Below are positions 18,382 through 31,751 of a stretch of 64,000 bases of DNA, piece by piece. Both the position numbers and the translations under genes were made by a program. Where the stretch lies: contig NZ_CP092361.1 of assembly GCF_022354465.1 (NCBI RefSeq), positions 124,001 to 188,000 on the forward strand, read 5' to 3'. The DNA is from Wielerella bovis (GTDB lineage Bacteria; Pseudomonadota; Gammaproteobacteria; Burkholderiales; Neisseriaceae). The notes under the pieces are model-generated. The model saw only the letters and a list, made by a program, of their open reading frames with translations, was not told where the DNA came from and ran no database searches. Position 1 is the first letter of the stretch. Each line of letters starts with the position of its first letter.

Positions 18382-18408
18382 GTGAGCAAATTATGAAGAA
18401 TTGATGAA
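18382..18408 (+). promoter_or_regulatory. Candidate CreB binding repeats (TGA at 11-bp spacing)
   Basis: GTGAG, ATGAA and ATGAA occur with TGA at 18383, 18394 and 18405, exactly 11 bp apart; a fourth position (18416) reads TGC. The E. coli cre-tag is TTCAC-N6-TTCAC, i.e. GTGAA repeated every 11 bp on the other strand, and OmpR-family regulators generally bind 11-bp direct repeats. The site lies 63-89 bp upstream of creB, so autoregulation is plausible. The individual matches are imperfect. Confidence 0.45.
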
Positions 18409-18470
18409 GATTGAATGCACGACACACGGTTCAGATTGCGAGAGCTTGCCGATTCATGCACAATAAGCAC

Positions 18471-19148
18471 ATGAATCCACATATCCTTATTCTTGAAGAC
18501 GAACGCGAAATTGCCGAATTGGTGGAAATGGCGTTATCACGCGCCCATTGTTCCGCGCGCATCGCCGTTACCGCACACCAAGCCCAACAATTATTGGCGC
18601 AAGAAACATTTGATTTATTGCTGCTTGATGTGGGATTGCCCGACATCAACGGCTTTGATTTTCTCAAAATCGTACGCGCACAATACGATTTACCCGTGAT
18701 GATGCTGACCGCGCAAGACGAAGAAACCGACCGCATTTTGGGTTTAGAATTAGGCGCAGATGATTATTTAGGTAAACCATTTAGTCCACGCGAATTGGTG
18801 GCACGCATCAAAGCCATATTGCGCCGCACACACATTCAAAAGCAGCCTGAAAACGACAACACAACGCTGTGGCAAGATGATATCCAAGCGCATTGCATTC
18901 GGTATCGTGGACAAGCGTTGCCGCTTACTGTCGGCGAATACCGTTTATTGCGTACCTTGTTGCAACGCCGCGAACGAGTGTTCAGCCGCGAAGAATTGCT
19001 CACCGCCATGTTTGGCGACCATCATCCGTCCGACCCCACTACAATCAATACCCATATCCGCGCCCTGCGTCAAAAATTACGCGCCGCCAATATTGACGAA
19101 AGCTGTATTCGGACACATCACGGTTTGGGATACAGTTTCACATGTTGA
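18471..19148 (+). CDS. creB: CreB-like response regulator (OmpR family)
   Basis: A 225-residue transcription factor. The receiver domain starts HILILEDEREIAELV and has the phospho-acceptor Asp near residue 53 (LLLLDVGLPD), the Thr of MLTAQDE and the Lys of LGKPFSPREL. The C-terminal winged-helix DNA-binding domain has LTVGEYRLLRTLL, INTHIRALRQKL and GLGYSF. Its assignment as CreB rests on the adjacent CreC-type kinase and CreD-like protein. I chose ATG 18471 because the fold begins right after it; ATG 18456 is possible. It overlaps creC by 7 bp. A DUS is translated in the interdomain linker (KQPEND). Confidence 0.85.
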   Translation: MNPHILILEDEREIAELVEMALSRAHCSARIAVTAHQAQQLLAQETFDLLLLDVGLPDINGFDFLKIVRAQYDLPVMMLTAQDEETDRILGLELGADDYLGKPFSPRELVARIKAILRRTHIQKQPENDNTTLWQDDIQAHCIRYRGQALPLTVGEYRLLRTLLQRRERVFSREELLTAMFGDHHPSDPTTINTHIRALRQKLRAANIDESCIRTHHGLGYSFTC

Positions 19149-20110
19149 AATATTTTAAACACATCAGCTTACGTTTATTTTTTATCTTACTCGGCATATC
19201 CACGCTGCTGACCGCATGGGCATGGTTTAATCATCAAGCCTATATTCACTGGCTCATTGGCTTGAATTTATTGGTATTGGCAACACTCGCATGGTGGCTG
19301 GCACGCAGCATCAATCGCATTCGGGATTATGCAGAAGCAATGGCAGCCAACCGCATCGCCCAAAAACCACAATTTGGCGACAGTTATTTGTATCGGCTCG
19401 TCAATGCCATTGCCCATTTGCGCGATGAACTGAATCATCGGCAACACATTGAAAACTATGTTTTGGGTTTAACGCACGAACTTAAAACCCCACTTACCGC
19501 ACAACAAGCCGCATTAGAATTGCTGCAAGACAGCGAACTTTCCGCCGAACAACAACAATTAGTCAGCAGAATTTTGCGTAATAGCCAAAAACAACAACAA
19601 TTGATTACGCAATTATTAGAATTGGCACGTTTGGAAAATTGCGACAGCTTGCAAACCATGCAAACCGTTGATTTATTAGCCATCAGCCAGCAAGCCGCGC
19701 AAGATTGCGAAACCAATTGTCAAGCCAAACAATTGCAGATTAGCGTGGCGAGTGAACAAATTTATTATTTACAAGGCGACCCCGTTTTGTTGCGGCAAGC
19801 GGTGGATAATTTGCTGTATAACGCGCTGGATTTTGCAACCGCCCACAGCCAAATCCACATTGGTTTACTGGATACGCCAGAAAAAATCCATTTGTATGTG
19901 GATAATCAAGGCGAACACATTCCCGATTACGCGCTAAACAAAATCCCACAACGATTTTATTCTTTACCGCGCGCCAATGGTCGGCGCAGTAGTGGCTTGG
20001 GTTTAAATTTTGTTTCCGAAATCATGCGTTTGCATCATGGCGATTTGATTTTAAGCAATCAGCAAAATGGTGTGCGTGCCACTTTGGTTTTCACAAAAAA
20101 TACAGATTAG
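19142..20110 (+). CDS. creC: CreC-like sensor histidine kinase with a reduced sensor region
   Basis: A 322-residue kinase. Two membrane segments (about residues 11-27 and 34-53) are separated by only a few residues, so there is almost no periplasmic sensor. A short HAMP-like stretch follows, then the H-box LTHELKTPLTA with His112, the N-box DNLLYNALDFA and the G-box. The stretch RFYSLPRANGRRSSGLGLNFVSE closely follows the E. coli CreC sequence (RFYSLPRPNGQKSTGLGLAF), which is the main reason for the name. E. coli CreC is about 474 residues with a periplasmic sensor region, so this is a compact version. Start overlaps the creB stop. Confidence 0.85.
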   Translation: MLKYFKHISLRLFFILLGISTLLTAWAWFNHQAYIHWLIGLNLLVLATLAWWLARSINRIRDYAEAMAANRIAQKPQFGDSYLYRLVNAIAHLRDELNHRQHIENYVLGLTHELKTPLTAQQAALELLQDSELSAEQQQLVSRILRNSQKQQQLITQLLELARLENCDSLQTMQTVDLLAISQQAAQDCETNCQAKQLQISVASEQIYYLQGDPVLLRQAVDNLLYNALDFATAHSQIHIGLLDTPEKIHLYVDNQGEHIPDYALNKIPQRFYSLPRANGRRSSGLGLNFVSEIMRLHHGDLILSNQQNGVRATLVFTKNTD

Positions 20111-20230
20111 TGTTGCTGAGAAACAGAAGAATTGGATACTAATATTGGTTTAACCATATTTTCAGGCTGCCGATTGCGTTTTACAGAAAATTTAATCAAC
20201 AAAATTTGAAAGATAAATAAAGGAACATAC

Positions 20231-21433
20231 ATGACTGAATCCGAACGCTACGCATGGTTGCAACTGGCTTTCACACCCTATGTTGGTGCGGAAACTTTTG
20301 CGCAGTTGCTGGCAACATTTGGCACACCGCAAGCAGCTTTGAGTGCCCCAGCCGATGCCATCGCCCAGCAAGGCAAACACGCCAAACAAGCAGCAGCAAA
20401 ATGGCACGACACCACATTAGCACGACAAGCAACTGATGCCGCGCTGACTTGGGCACAACAAGATGGCTGCCGTTTGATGCTGTCTTGCGATGACGATTAT
20501 CCTGCGCTATTGGCAGAAGGCATCACCGCACCACCCGTATTATTTTTGCGTGGCAATACGGCATTGTTACATCAAACATCGGTTGGCATAGTCGGTAGTC
20601 GCCACGCGACACCACAAGCCATGCGGATTGCCCAAGATTTTGGTAGGGCATTGAGTGAACATAATATTACGGTTATTTCAGGCATGGCAGCAGGCATTGA
20701 TACCGCCGCGCATATTGGCGCATTGTGTGGCGCAGGCAGCACGATTGCCGTATGGGGAACAGGCATTGACCGCATTTATCCCGCATCCAACCAAAAATTG
20801 GCACGCGATATTGCCGACAAAGGCTTGATTATTTCCGAATTTCCCTTGGAGACCCGTCCATTGGCAGGCAATTTTCCGCGCCGCAACCGCATCATCGCCG
20901 CGCAAAGCCACGCCGTTTTGGTGGTGGAAGCCGCATTGGAAAGTGGTTCGTTGATTACTGCCAGACAAGCCGCCGAAATGGGGCGCGATGTGATGGCAAT
21001 ACCTGGTTCCATAGACAATCCGCACAGCAAAGGCTGCCACAAACTCATCAAAGAAGGGGCAAAATTAGTAGAATGTTTGGACGATATTTTGAGTGAATTG
21101 GGACATATTTTGCCTGATAAGGCTTATCCACAATTTTCAGGCAGCCTGAAAACATCTGTTAAAGCACATACCAAACACAATTTATCCACAAAAACATCCA
21201 CAAATCCTGTGATGATAAATAATGCCAGTTTTCAGGCTGCCTCTACGCCCATTACAACAATAGATACGGCTCATTCCTTGTTGCAACAAATGGGCTACGA
21301 CCCTGTTCATCCCGATACTTTGGCAGCAAATAGCTCATTATCTGCCAGCGATATTTATGCCTTGCTGACAGAATGGGAATTGGAAGGAATTGTGGCAAGT
21401 TTAGCAGGTGGACGCTATCAACGAATTAAATAA
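20231..21433 (+). CDS. dprA: DNA processing protein DprA (natural transformation)
   Basis: A 400-residue protein that loads RecA on incoming single-stranded DNA during transformation. The N-terminal SAM-like domain (about residues 1-75) is followed by the Rossmann-like DprA core: VGIVGSRHATPQAMRIA, VISGMAAGIDTAAHIGAL, VWGTGIDRIYPASN, ISEFPLETRPLAGNFPRRNRIIA and VVEAALESGSLITARQA. A C-terminal winged-helix part (SLLQQMGYDPVHPDTLA ...) completes it. The linker between core and C-terminal domain contains two translated DUS copies and two TTATCCACA 9-mers. AAAGGAACATAC precedes the ATG. Confidence 0.97.
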   Translation: MTESERYAWLQLAFTPYVGAETFAQLLATFGTPQAALSAPADAIAQQGKHAKQAAAKWHDTTLARQATDAALTWAQQDGCRLMLSCDDDYPALLAEGITAPPVLFLRGNTALLHQTSVGIVGSRHATPQAMRIAQDFGRALSEHNITVISGMAAGIDTAAHIGALCGAGSTIAVWGTGIDRIYPASNQKLARDIADKGLIISEFPLETRPLAGNFPRRNRIIAAQSHAVLVVEAALESGSLITARQAAEMGRDVMAIPGSIDNPHSKGCHKLIKEGAKLVECLDDILSELGHILPDKAYPQFSGSLKTSVKAHTKHNLSTKTSTNPVMINNASFQAASTPITTIDTAHSLLQQMGYDPVHPDTLAANSSLSASDIYALLTEWELEGIVASLAGGRYQRIK

Positions 21434-21460
21434 TCCACATTTTATCCACAGAATAATTTA

Positions 21461-21563
21461 TAGTGGATTCAATTTAAACCAGTACAGCGTTGCCAGCTCC
21501 CTTATGTACTATGTGTACACGGTGGTCGCTGTTGCCTTGTCCTGATTTAAATTGAATCCACTA
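21461..21563. repeat. Correia-like MITE (TAGTGGATT end type)
   Basis: Clean copy with ends TAGTGGATTCAATTTAAA and TTTAAATTGAATCCACTA and the shared core in the orientation opposite to the 18239 copy. It lies directly beside the IS630 remnant. Confidence 0.85.
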
Positions 21564-21566
21564 TAT

Positions 21567-22456
21567 AGATAAAGAAATTAAAATTCGGTACACAACCAAG
21601 TAAAATAAAAAAACAAAGAGTGAATGCAATCCAATAACCAATCTTGACGTAAATGTTTAATCCAAGCCCAAGTGTGCTCAATTAAATTCAAATCAGGACA
21701 GTATGGCGGTAACCATAAAATCACATGCCCTTATAAAACAATAAGCTCTTGAATGTCCTGACGTTTGTGAAAAGTCGCATTATCCATTACCAAAACACTG
21801 TTGGGCGGTAATTGTGGCAGTAAAACGTTTTGAACCCATGAATAAAACACATCTGAATTGATGCTGAATTCATACAAACCCACTGCAATCAATTGATTTT
21901 GGTACAGTGCGCCAATGGCATTGGTTGTGTTTTTGATTTGCCAGTTGTGATTGCCATGACAAACTTGTCCTCTTGGCGCATAGGCATAAGGACGATAAGT
22001 TTGGTTTTTAAAACCACTTTCATCAATATAAACAATAGGACGTTTCTCTTGCTCATACTGTTGTTTTAATGAGAGAAATTGTTCAATTGTTTCGGGTTGA
22101 GCTTTGGGGTGTTTAAGAATCTTTTTTTTGAGTGATTTTTAGCCGTTTAAGTGCCACACCAATGGCTCTTTGTGAACAGTTAAAGCGAACAGCGCGTTCT
22201 CTTTGAAAATCATCAGGAAATTGTTCTACGTCTTTTCGCAATAATTCATCATTGATTTTATTGGTTCTTTTGGGGTAGGGTTTACGTTCAATGCATTTTT
22301 TCCATAGTTGAATGGTACTGCGACTGATGCCATATTCCGCTGCCAATTCACGGTAGCTGTAACCCGAATTTAATTTTTCTAAAATCATTTGGCGATAATC
22401 TTGTGAATAAGCCATAACTGTTCTCCTGTGTGTACCGTTTATTTAATTCTACACCT
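21567..22456 (-). mobile_element. IS630-family insertion sequence (inactive)
   Basis: An element of about 890 bp. The ends carry imperfect inverted repeats that share ATTAAA and CGGTACACA (left copy at 21578-21594, right copy at 22429-22450 on the other strand), and the left repeat runs into the 3' end of the transposase reading frame. It abuts a Correia-like MITE on the left. The boundaries are estimates. Confidence 0.65.
21578..22415 (-). pseudogene. IS630-family transposase, two frames plus a nonsense codon
   Basis: The first frame (22113-22415, 100 codons, start MAYSQDYRQMILEKL) is an IS630-type N-terminal HTH region with YRELAAEYGISRSTIQLW. It ends after an A8 run. In another frame the sequence continues as KKILKHPKAQPETIEQF and on to the DDE domain: first Asp in IVYIDESGF, second in VLVMDNATFHK, Glu in CPDLNLIEHTW. 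The shift at the A8 run could be a programmed frameshift, as in some IS630 relatives. A TAA between the second Asp and the LWLPPYCPDL motif is a true nonsense codon, so the copy is dead unless supplied in trans. Confidence 0.85.
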
Positions 22457-22733
22457 ATATTTGATATTCATAGTCGGAAACATTTGCAAATGCAAAACCT
22501 ATTCAAGCAGCCTGACAACTCGTAGGTCAGATACTCGTATCCGATATTTTTAAATTATAGTTATTCCAAATTAACACAGACAAGGCGATAGCGACCGTCG
22601 TGTACAATGAGTACATAAGGGAGCTGGTTAAATTGAATTCACTATATTTTTATTTCAACCGACTATAAAATACAAAAGGCAGCCTGAAAACTTTGTCCAA
22701 ATTTTCAGGCTGCCTATTATATTAAATAACAGA
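22416..22733. other. Intergenic region IS630-tsf: MITE remnant and DUS
   Basis: Holds the right end of the IS, one degenerate DUS, a hybrid MITE (22556-22667) and a DUS inverted pair at about 22676-22714, which is the probable terminator of tsf. No gene is seen. Confidence 0.6.
22556..22667. repeat. Hybrid or nested Correia-like MITE
   Basis: The left end is TATAGTTATTCCAAATTAA (TAGTCGTTT type). The core then runs to gtacataagggagctgg and jumps directly to TTAAATTGAATTCACTATA (TAGTGGATT type), followed by a second TAGTCG-type end (TTTCAACCGACTATA). This looks like one element inserted into, or recombined with, another. Confidence 0.6.
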
Positions 22734-23588
22734 TTAAACTTTTGCTGCTGCTGCAACTTCAGCTGCGTAATCCACAACGGCTTTCTCAATGCCATCACCC
22801 ACTTTGTAGCGTGCGAATGACAAGATTTCTGTGCCGTTTTCTTTTGCAAATTGAGCCACAGTTTGGTCTGGGTTCATCACGAATGCTTGACCGTTCAAAG
22901 ACACTTCTGCCAAGAATTTTTTAATGCGACCTTCAACCATTTTCGCTGCAATTTCAGCAGGTTTACCAGATTCAATCGCTTGTTGCGTGTAGATGTGGCG
23001 TTCTTTTTCAACGGTTTCAGCATCCACTTGATCTTCGCGCACGCATTGAGGTTTAGAAGCAACGATGTGCATACCAATTTTACGCGCCACTTCTTCGCTG
23101 CCGGTGTACTCAACCAATACGCCTTCGGTCGCCAAAGCACCGTGAATGTAAGCCACCAATTCGCCAGAAGTTTCAATTACTTGGAAACGGCGTACAGACA
23201 TGTTTTCGCCCAATTTAGCGATAACGGCTTTGCGCTCTTCTTCTACCAAAGCAGACAATTCTTCAACAGTCGCAGGTTTTTTCTCAAGCGCAGTTTTCGC
23301 AACAGAGTTTGCAAATGCCACAAAACCCGCGTCTTTTGCCACGAAGTCAGTTTCGCAGTTTACTTCCACCAACGCACCTACTTTGCCTTCAATCGCAAAT
23401 GCCAACACGCCTTCAGCAGCCGTACGACCAGCCAATTTACCAGCTTTAGCACCTGATTTAATACGCAAAATTTCTTCGGCTTTTTCAAAATTGCCTTCGG
23501 CTTCTACCAGCGCTTTTTTGCATTCCATCATGCCCAAACCAGTCGCAGCACGCAAATCAGCAACCATTTTTGCAGTAATTTCTGCCAT
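22734..23588 (-). CDS. tsf: Translation elongation factor Ts
   Basis: A 284-residue nucleotide-exchange factor that releases GDP from EF-Tu. The N-terminal domain [21 protein letters not shown] with the MMECKKAL motif, then the core [11 protein letters not shown], and the late segment [20 protein letters not shown] are all family marks. The start is the ATG at 23588 behind GGAGAACAAC; the frame reads open 12 codons further without a better site. It follows rpsB by about 85 bp containing two DUS copies. The pyrH gene often found next is absent; an IS and MITEs lie there instead. Confidence 0.98.
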   Translation of the reverse strand: MAEITAKMVADLRAATGLGMMECKKALVEAEGNFEKAEEILRIKSGAKAGKLAGRTAAEGVLAFAIEGKVGALVEVNCETDFVAKDAGFVAFANSVAKTALEKKPATVEELSALVEEERKAVIAKLGENMSVRRFQVIETSGELVAYIHGALATEGVLVEYTGSEEVARKIGMHIVASKPQCVREDQVDAETVEKERHIYTQQAIESGKPAEIAAKMVEGRIKKFLAEVSLNGQAFVMNPDQTVAQFAKENGTEILSFARYKVGDGIEKAVVDYAAEVAAAAKV

Positions 23589-23672
23589 GTTGTTCTCCAA
23601 TATATTGAAATTAATTAAATTCAAAATAGGCTGCCTGAAACGGTTTTCAGGCAGCCTGAAAAAACAAAAGCC

Positions 23673-24401
23673 TTATTCAGCCGCTTGTTGAGCAGCTGCT
23701 ACAGTTTCTGCAACCGCTTGATTTTTGCCTTCCAATACCGCGTCAGCAATACCACGACAGTATAAACGAATAGCTTTAGCAGAGTCATCGTTACCAGGAA
23801 TAACGTGTTTTACCAAATCAGGGCTATTGTTAGTATCCACAACAGCAATCACAGGAATACCTAATTTAGCAGCTTCAACCAAAGTACCGTGTTGGTAACC
23901 TGTATCAATCACGAAAATTGCATCAGGTAAACCTTTCATACCTTTGATACCACCCAAAGAGCGTTCCAATTTTTCCACTTCGCGGGTCATGTCCAACAAT
24001 TCTTTTTTATTGTAGCCACTACTTTCCGCGTTTGCCAACAAAGCAGCTTTTTCTTCCAAGCGTTTGATGGATTGTTTCACAGTTTTGTAGTTGGTCAACA
24101 TACCACCCAACCAGCGATAATCAACGTAAGGCATACCAGCGCGTTGTGCTTCTTCTTTAATAATTTCACGAGCTTGGCGTTTTGTACCTACAAACAAGAT
24201 AGTACCTTTATTGGCAACCAAACGGCGTACCACTTCTTGCGCTTCGTTAAACAAAGGCAAGGTTTTTTCCAAGTTGATGATGTGGATTTTGTTGCGCGCA
24301 CCAAAAATGTATTGCGCCATTTTTGGATTCCAGTAACGAGTTTGGTGACCGAAATGTACGCCAGCTTCAATCATTTGGCGCATAGTAACTTGAGAAGACA
24401 T
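23673..24401 (-). CDS. rpsB: 30S ribosomal protein S2
   Basis: A 242-residue protein of the small-subunit head-body junction, needed for S1 binding. It begins [21 protein letters not shown] and contains [21 protein letters not shown], the [11 protein letters not shown] loop and [22 protein letters not shown]. Length is typical. First gene of the rpsB-tsf operon; its leader (24402-24620) may carry the S2-sensing site known in other bacteria, but I cannot identify the fold by eye. Confidence 0.98.
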   Translation of the reverse strand: MSSQVTMRQMIEAGVHFGHQTRYWNPKMAQYIFGARNKIHIINLEKTLPLFNEAQEVVRRLVANKGTILFVGTKRQAREIIKEEAQRAGMPYVDYRWLGGMLTNYKTVKQSIKRLEEKAALLANAESSGYNKKELLDMTREVEKLERSLGGIKGMKGLPDAIFVIDTGYQHGTLVEAAKLGIPVIAVVDTNNSPDLVKHVIPGNDDSAKAIRLYCRGIADAVLEGKNQAVAETVAAAQQAAE

Positions 24402-24623
24402 TGAATTTCCTAAAAAATATAAGGGTTAAAAAGCATACACATTTCTGCCAGAATTCTCAAACATCTGAAAACACCCTTAACGCGAAATGTGCTGTGCATA
24501 AAATTTTCAAAAAGAAAACTTTTCTATTATATTCCTTTTAATTTATTTATACAAGTAGTTAACACTATAATTGATATTCTAACACTACCACTCTGACAAA
24601 TTACTTCATACTGATAAAAAGAT

Positions 24624-24655
24624 AAACCCCCTAGCACTATGTGAGCTAGGGGGTT
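24624..24655 (-). terminator. rRNA operon terminator
   Basis: AACCCCCTAGC and GCTAGGGGGTT form an 11-bp G/C-rich stem around a 9-base loop, followed on the minus strand by TTTATC. It lies about 10 bp past the 5S gene. Confidence 0.9.
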
Positions 24656-24666
24656 AGGATTAAGAG

Positions 24667-24779
24667 TTTGGCGATGACCTACTTTCGCATAGGGACTATA
24701 CTATCATCGGCGCTAGTTCGTTTCACTGTCCTGTTCGAGATGGGAAGGAGTGGTGCCAAACCGCTATGGTCGCCAAACA
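24667..24779 (-). rRNA. rrf: 5S ribosomal RNA
   Basis: Minus-strand sequence starts TTTGGCGACCATAGCGGTTT, contains CCATCTCGAACAGGACAGTG and ends GGTCATCGCCAAAC, which closes the terminal stem. Ends are estimated from the terminal helix. Confidence 0.95.
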
Positions 24780-24911
24780 TAAACTGTCAAACTGGAAAGC
24801 CTTTATCTTTGGTATTTGTTTTTGGTGATGACTGAGTCATCAGTAAGCTTTATTTTCATTTTTGTTTACTTTGATTTCAGTTTTTCTATTTTCAAAGTCC
24901 TTCAAATGATA

Positions 24912-27796
<2,885 letters not shown>

Positions 27797-28131
27797 CTAT
27801 CATTTGAAGAACCTCTGACTTTGCAAAAACTGGCGTTGACTACCAATCTTTACTTAAATTCTCAAACAATAAAGCTTACTGCTTTGTTGTGAGTAGTTTG
27901 TGCCTTTTGTGTTTCACAAACTACTTGATACAATCATCACCCAAATTCGCACAATCTTTCATTTCTATATTTAAAGATTGCTTTGTCTTTGTTTGTTGAT
28001 TTCGGCTTTCCAATTTGTTAAAGATCGATGCAATCATTTCCCGACTTTGTCAGGAAATTGCAAATTAAAACAAGCAAACTATTCATTCTACACAAACTCG
28101 CTTTAATTTGCAATTTCATTTTATTTAATCT

Positions 28132-28207
28132 TGGTGGAGGCAAACGGGATCGAACCGATGACCCCCTGCTTGCAAAGCAGGTGCTCTACCAACTGAGCTA
28201 TGCCCCC
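28132..28207 (-). tRNA. tRNA-Ala (TGC)
   Basis: A 76-nt cloverleaf with encoded CCA between 16S and 23S. The acceptor GGGGGCA pairs with TGCCTCC (one wobble). Anticodon TGC sits in the stem CCTGC/GCAGG. Standard spacer tRNA of the rRNA operon. Confidence 0.97.
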
Positions 28208-28226
28208 AGTATTCCTGTGCTGCAAC

Positions 28227-28303
<77 letters not shown>

Positions 28304-28351
28304 ATGTACTTTTGACTCTTAAACTTCTGTTTAATCATCCTTGCATCTTCT

Positions 28352-28370
28352 GATTACCGATAAGTGTGAG
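28352..28370 (-). other. 16S processing stem, 3' arm
   Basis: GATTACCGATAAGTGTGAG (plus strand) is the exact inverse complement of 30047-30065 on the other side of 16S. The 19-bp duplex brackets the whole gene and is the expected RNase III cleavage stem of pre-16S. Confidence 0.85.
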
Positions 28371-28394
28371 TACCTAATAATCTCTTCTTTTCTC

Positions 28395-29936
<1,542 letters not shown>

Positions 29937-30174
29937 TCTCTAACTTATTTAACTTCTGGTCTGCTTCAAAGAAATTAACAAAAACTTAATAGGAAAATTC
30001 CAAATCAAATCTTGTATCTCTCAAAACAGTGTGAGACCATCAGGCACTCACACTTATCGGTAATCTTGCTTTTAAAGAACTCTTCTCAATCAAAATCTTG
30101 AAATATCTAACCATATGCCTTACAATCAAATATTTCTCTCTTTTAACCTCACCGCCGTAGCAGCGAAAGTCAGA

Positions 30175-30203
30175 ACTATACGCCTACTACCCAAAACTGT
30201 CAA
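30175..30203 (-). promoter_or_regulatory. rRNA operon promoter
   Basis: On the minus strand TTGACA (30203-30198) and TATAGT (30180-30175) are separated by exactly 17 bp, a near-consensus sigma-70 promoter. The predicted start is near 30168, about 230 bp ahead of 16S. The sequence just upstream is AT-rich. Confidence 0.85.
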
Positions 30204-30331
30204 ATCAACCTCAAATTTATGAGAGAAATCTATTAACATTATGAAACATTAATGAATTTTCTATTCATTATTTTTAACACAACTATAACTTTGAACTAAA
30301 TAATTAGCACCTCCATTTACAAAACATACAA

Positions 30332-30365
30332 AATGCAGCCTGAAAATTGTTTTTCAGACTGCATT
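30332..30365. terminator. DUS-like inverted-pair hairpin
   Basis: AATGCAGCCTGAAAA and TTTTCAGACTGCATT pair at the 3' end of the secreted protein gene, using the variant uptake sequence with TGCAGCCTGAA. Confidence 0.7.
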
Positions 30366-30373
30366 ATTTTGCC

Positions 30374-30811
30374 TTAATGCACTAATTGAAATTGATTGGG
30401 TTCAAATTCTTTGCCATTTAATTGTACTTTGTGCTGATACAATCCAACTGGGTCGCTATTTCCGAATCCCCAACATGCCATGTAATGTCCTTCTTCATTT
30501 GTATGAATTGGATAGGCAAGAATATGTTCTGTTGCATTTTCATTAATCTGTGTAACTGTTGCTACTCGTTCAAATACGCTACCTGCTGGGCTATTAAATG
30601 TTTCTACAACTTTATATGGTGTTTTAGCAGGTAGCTCTTTAACTAACCAACAAACAAGCTCCCCTTTGCTGCGCGATACTTCTGATACAGCATTCAAAAC
30701 TGGGCTGCCTGATGAATTATCCAAAACGCCAAAATAAATTTGGCTTTCATCGTTCGCCATTGCACTTGAAAAACTACTTGCCAATAAGATAGCCATTAAT
30801 GTTTTTTTCAT
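30374..30811 (-). CDS. Secreted protein of unknown function
   Basis: A 145-residue protein with a clear Sec signal peptide (MKKTLMAILLASSFSSAMA, cleavage before NDESQ). The mature part is about 126 residues and has two cysteines (ELVCWLV and YMACWGF) likely to form a disulfide in the periplasm, and looks beta-rich. Its alternating hydrophobic pattern (for example VATVTQINENATEHILAYPI) suggests an Ig-like or lipocalin-like fold, but I recognise no family. It has its own leader and DUS terminators on both sides. Confidence 0.65.
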   Translation of the reverse strand: MKKTLMAILLASSFSSAMANDESQIYFGVLDNSSGSPVLNAVSEVSRSKGELVCWLVKELPAKTPYKVVETFNSPAGSVFERVATVTQINENATEHILAYPIHTNEEGHYMACWGFGNSDPVGLYQHKVQLNGKEFEPNQFQLVH

Positions 30812-30882
30812 TTTATTTCCTTATTTATTCAATGAATTTAAACGTAATAATGGTAAGACAATCAACTGATTTTTGTCAAAGA

Positions 30883-30917
30883 AAAGGCAGCCTGAAACAA
30901 TTTTTCAGGCTGCCTTT
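30883..30917. terminator. DUS inverted-pair hairpin
   Basis: AAAAGGCAGCCTGAAACA and TTTTTCAGGCTGCCTTT pair upstream of the secreted protein gene and downstream of tsaC on the minus strand. Confidence 0.7.
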
Positions 30918-31044
30918 GTGGTTTATTTGTCCGCTTTATAACTTTTTGCAGAAAAAACAAACGCTGTACTCAATCTAAAATAACTACTTCAGATTAATTT
31001 ACAAACCAGAACCTTTACCAAATTCATTCAGGCAGCCTGAAAAA

Positions 31045-31611
31045 CTATCGCAATCGCATCTTACTGCTCCAATCAATAATCTCACTAGGCTGACGGCGTT
31101 TGCCCACACGTCCACCAATGACCCATACTTGTCGACCAAATTGGCGTCGCACTTCACGTTCATTGCGACATGGTCGCCCACCCGAACGATTGCACGATGT
31201 AGATACTAAGGGCGATTGCACCACGCGACACAATCGTCGCGCAATTTCATGGTCTGGCACACGCACCGCTAATTTATTGCGTCCACGCCCGCGCAGTTGT
31301 GGCAAAATATTTTTTCGTGCAGGCAAAATAAAAGTTTTTGGGGCGGGATAAATATCGTTTAATGTTTGTAGTACGGGTTCAGGCAGCCTGAAAAGTAAGG
31401 TTTGCAAGCGACTTACATCATCGCCAATCACAATTAAACCCTTGTGTTGTGGTCGTTTTTTCACGCGCAAAATTTGGCGTAATGCTTGTGCATGCGTTGG
31501 CAATGCACCGATGCCATAACAAGATTCGGTGGGATATGCAATCAACCCGCCACGTTGCAAATGTGTACGTAATCGGCGCAAGGAATAAGATGATGAAATT
31601 CGGGAAAACAT
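31045..31611 (-). CDS. tsaC: L-threonylcarbamoyladenylate synthase (YrdC/Sua5 family)
   Basis: A 188-residue enzyme that makes threonylcarbamoyl-AMP from threonine, bicarbonate and ATP, for t6A37 modification of ANN-decoding tRNAs. Family marks are GGLIAYPTESCYGIG near residues 21-35, the RVKKRPQHKGLIVI lysine-arginine segment near 49-62 and VSTSCNRSGGRP near 136-147. Length matches TsaC, without the extra Sua5 domain. It works with the downstream-pathway enzyme TrmO, whose gene is also in this window (43948). DUS copies are translated in frame (FRLPEP). Confidence 0.93.
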   Translation of the reverse strand: MFSRISSSYSLRRLRTHLQRGGLIAYPTESCYGIGALPTHAQALRQILRVKKRPQHKGLIVIGDDVSRLQTLLFRLPEPVLQTLNDIYPAPKTFILPARKNILPQLRGRGRNKLAVRVPDHEIARRLCRVVQSPLVSTSCNRSGGRPCRNEREVRRQFGRQVWVIGGRVGKRRQPSEIIDWSSKMRLR

Positions 31612-31751
31612 CGGTTAAGGCAGCCTGAAAAAAGTAAGCATCGTACACAATTTTCAGGCTGCCTTTCAAATTTTTATTAAAAATGCAGCCTGAAAAACAA
31701 AAAAACCGCATTCAAAAGAATGCGGTTTGGTTTATTTCATCATAGCTGCAT

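Larger units (their letters stand above)
29937..30373 (-). promoter_or_regulatory. rRNA operon leader
   Basis: A 437-bp region without genes. It holds the 5' arm of the 16S processing stem (30047-30065), a boxA-like antitermination element read on the minus strand as GTTCTTTAAAAGC (about 30068-30081), the promoter (separate entry), and AT-rich upstream sequence (30210-30310) that could act as an UP element. Confidence 0.75.

Noticed and set aside
22851-23456. 201-codon frame antisense to tsf
   Set aside because: Shadow of tsf; composition follows its complement.
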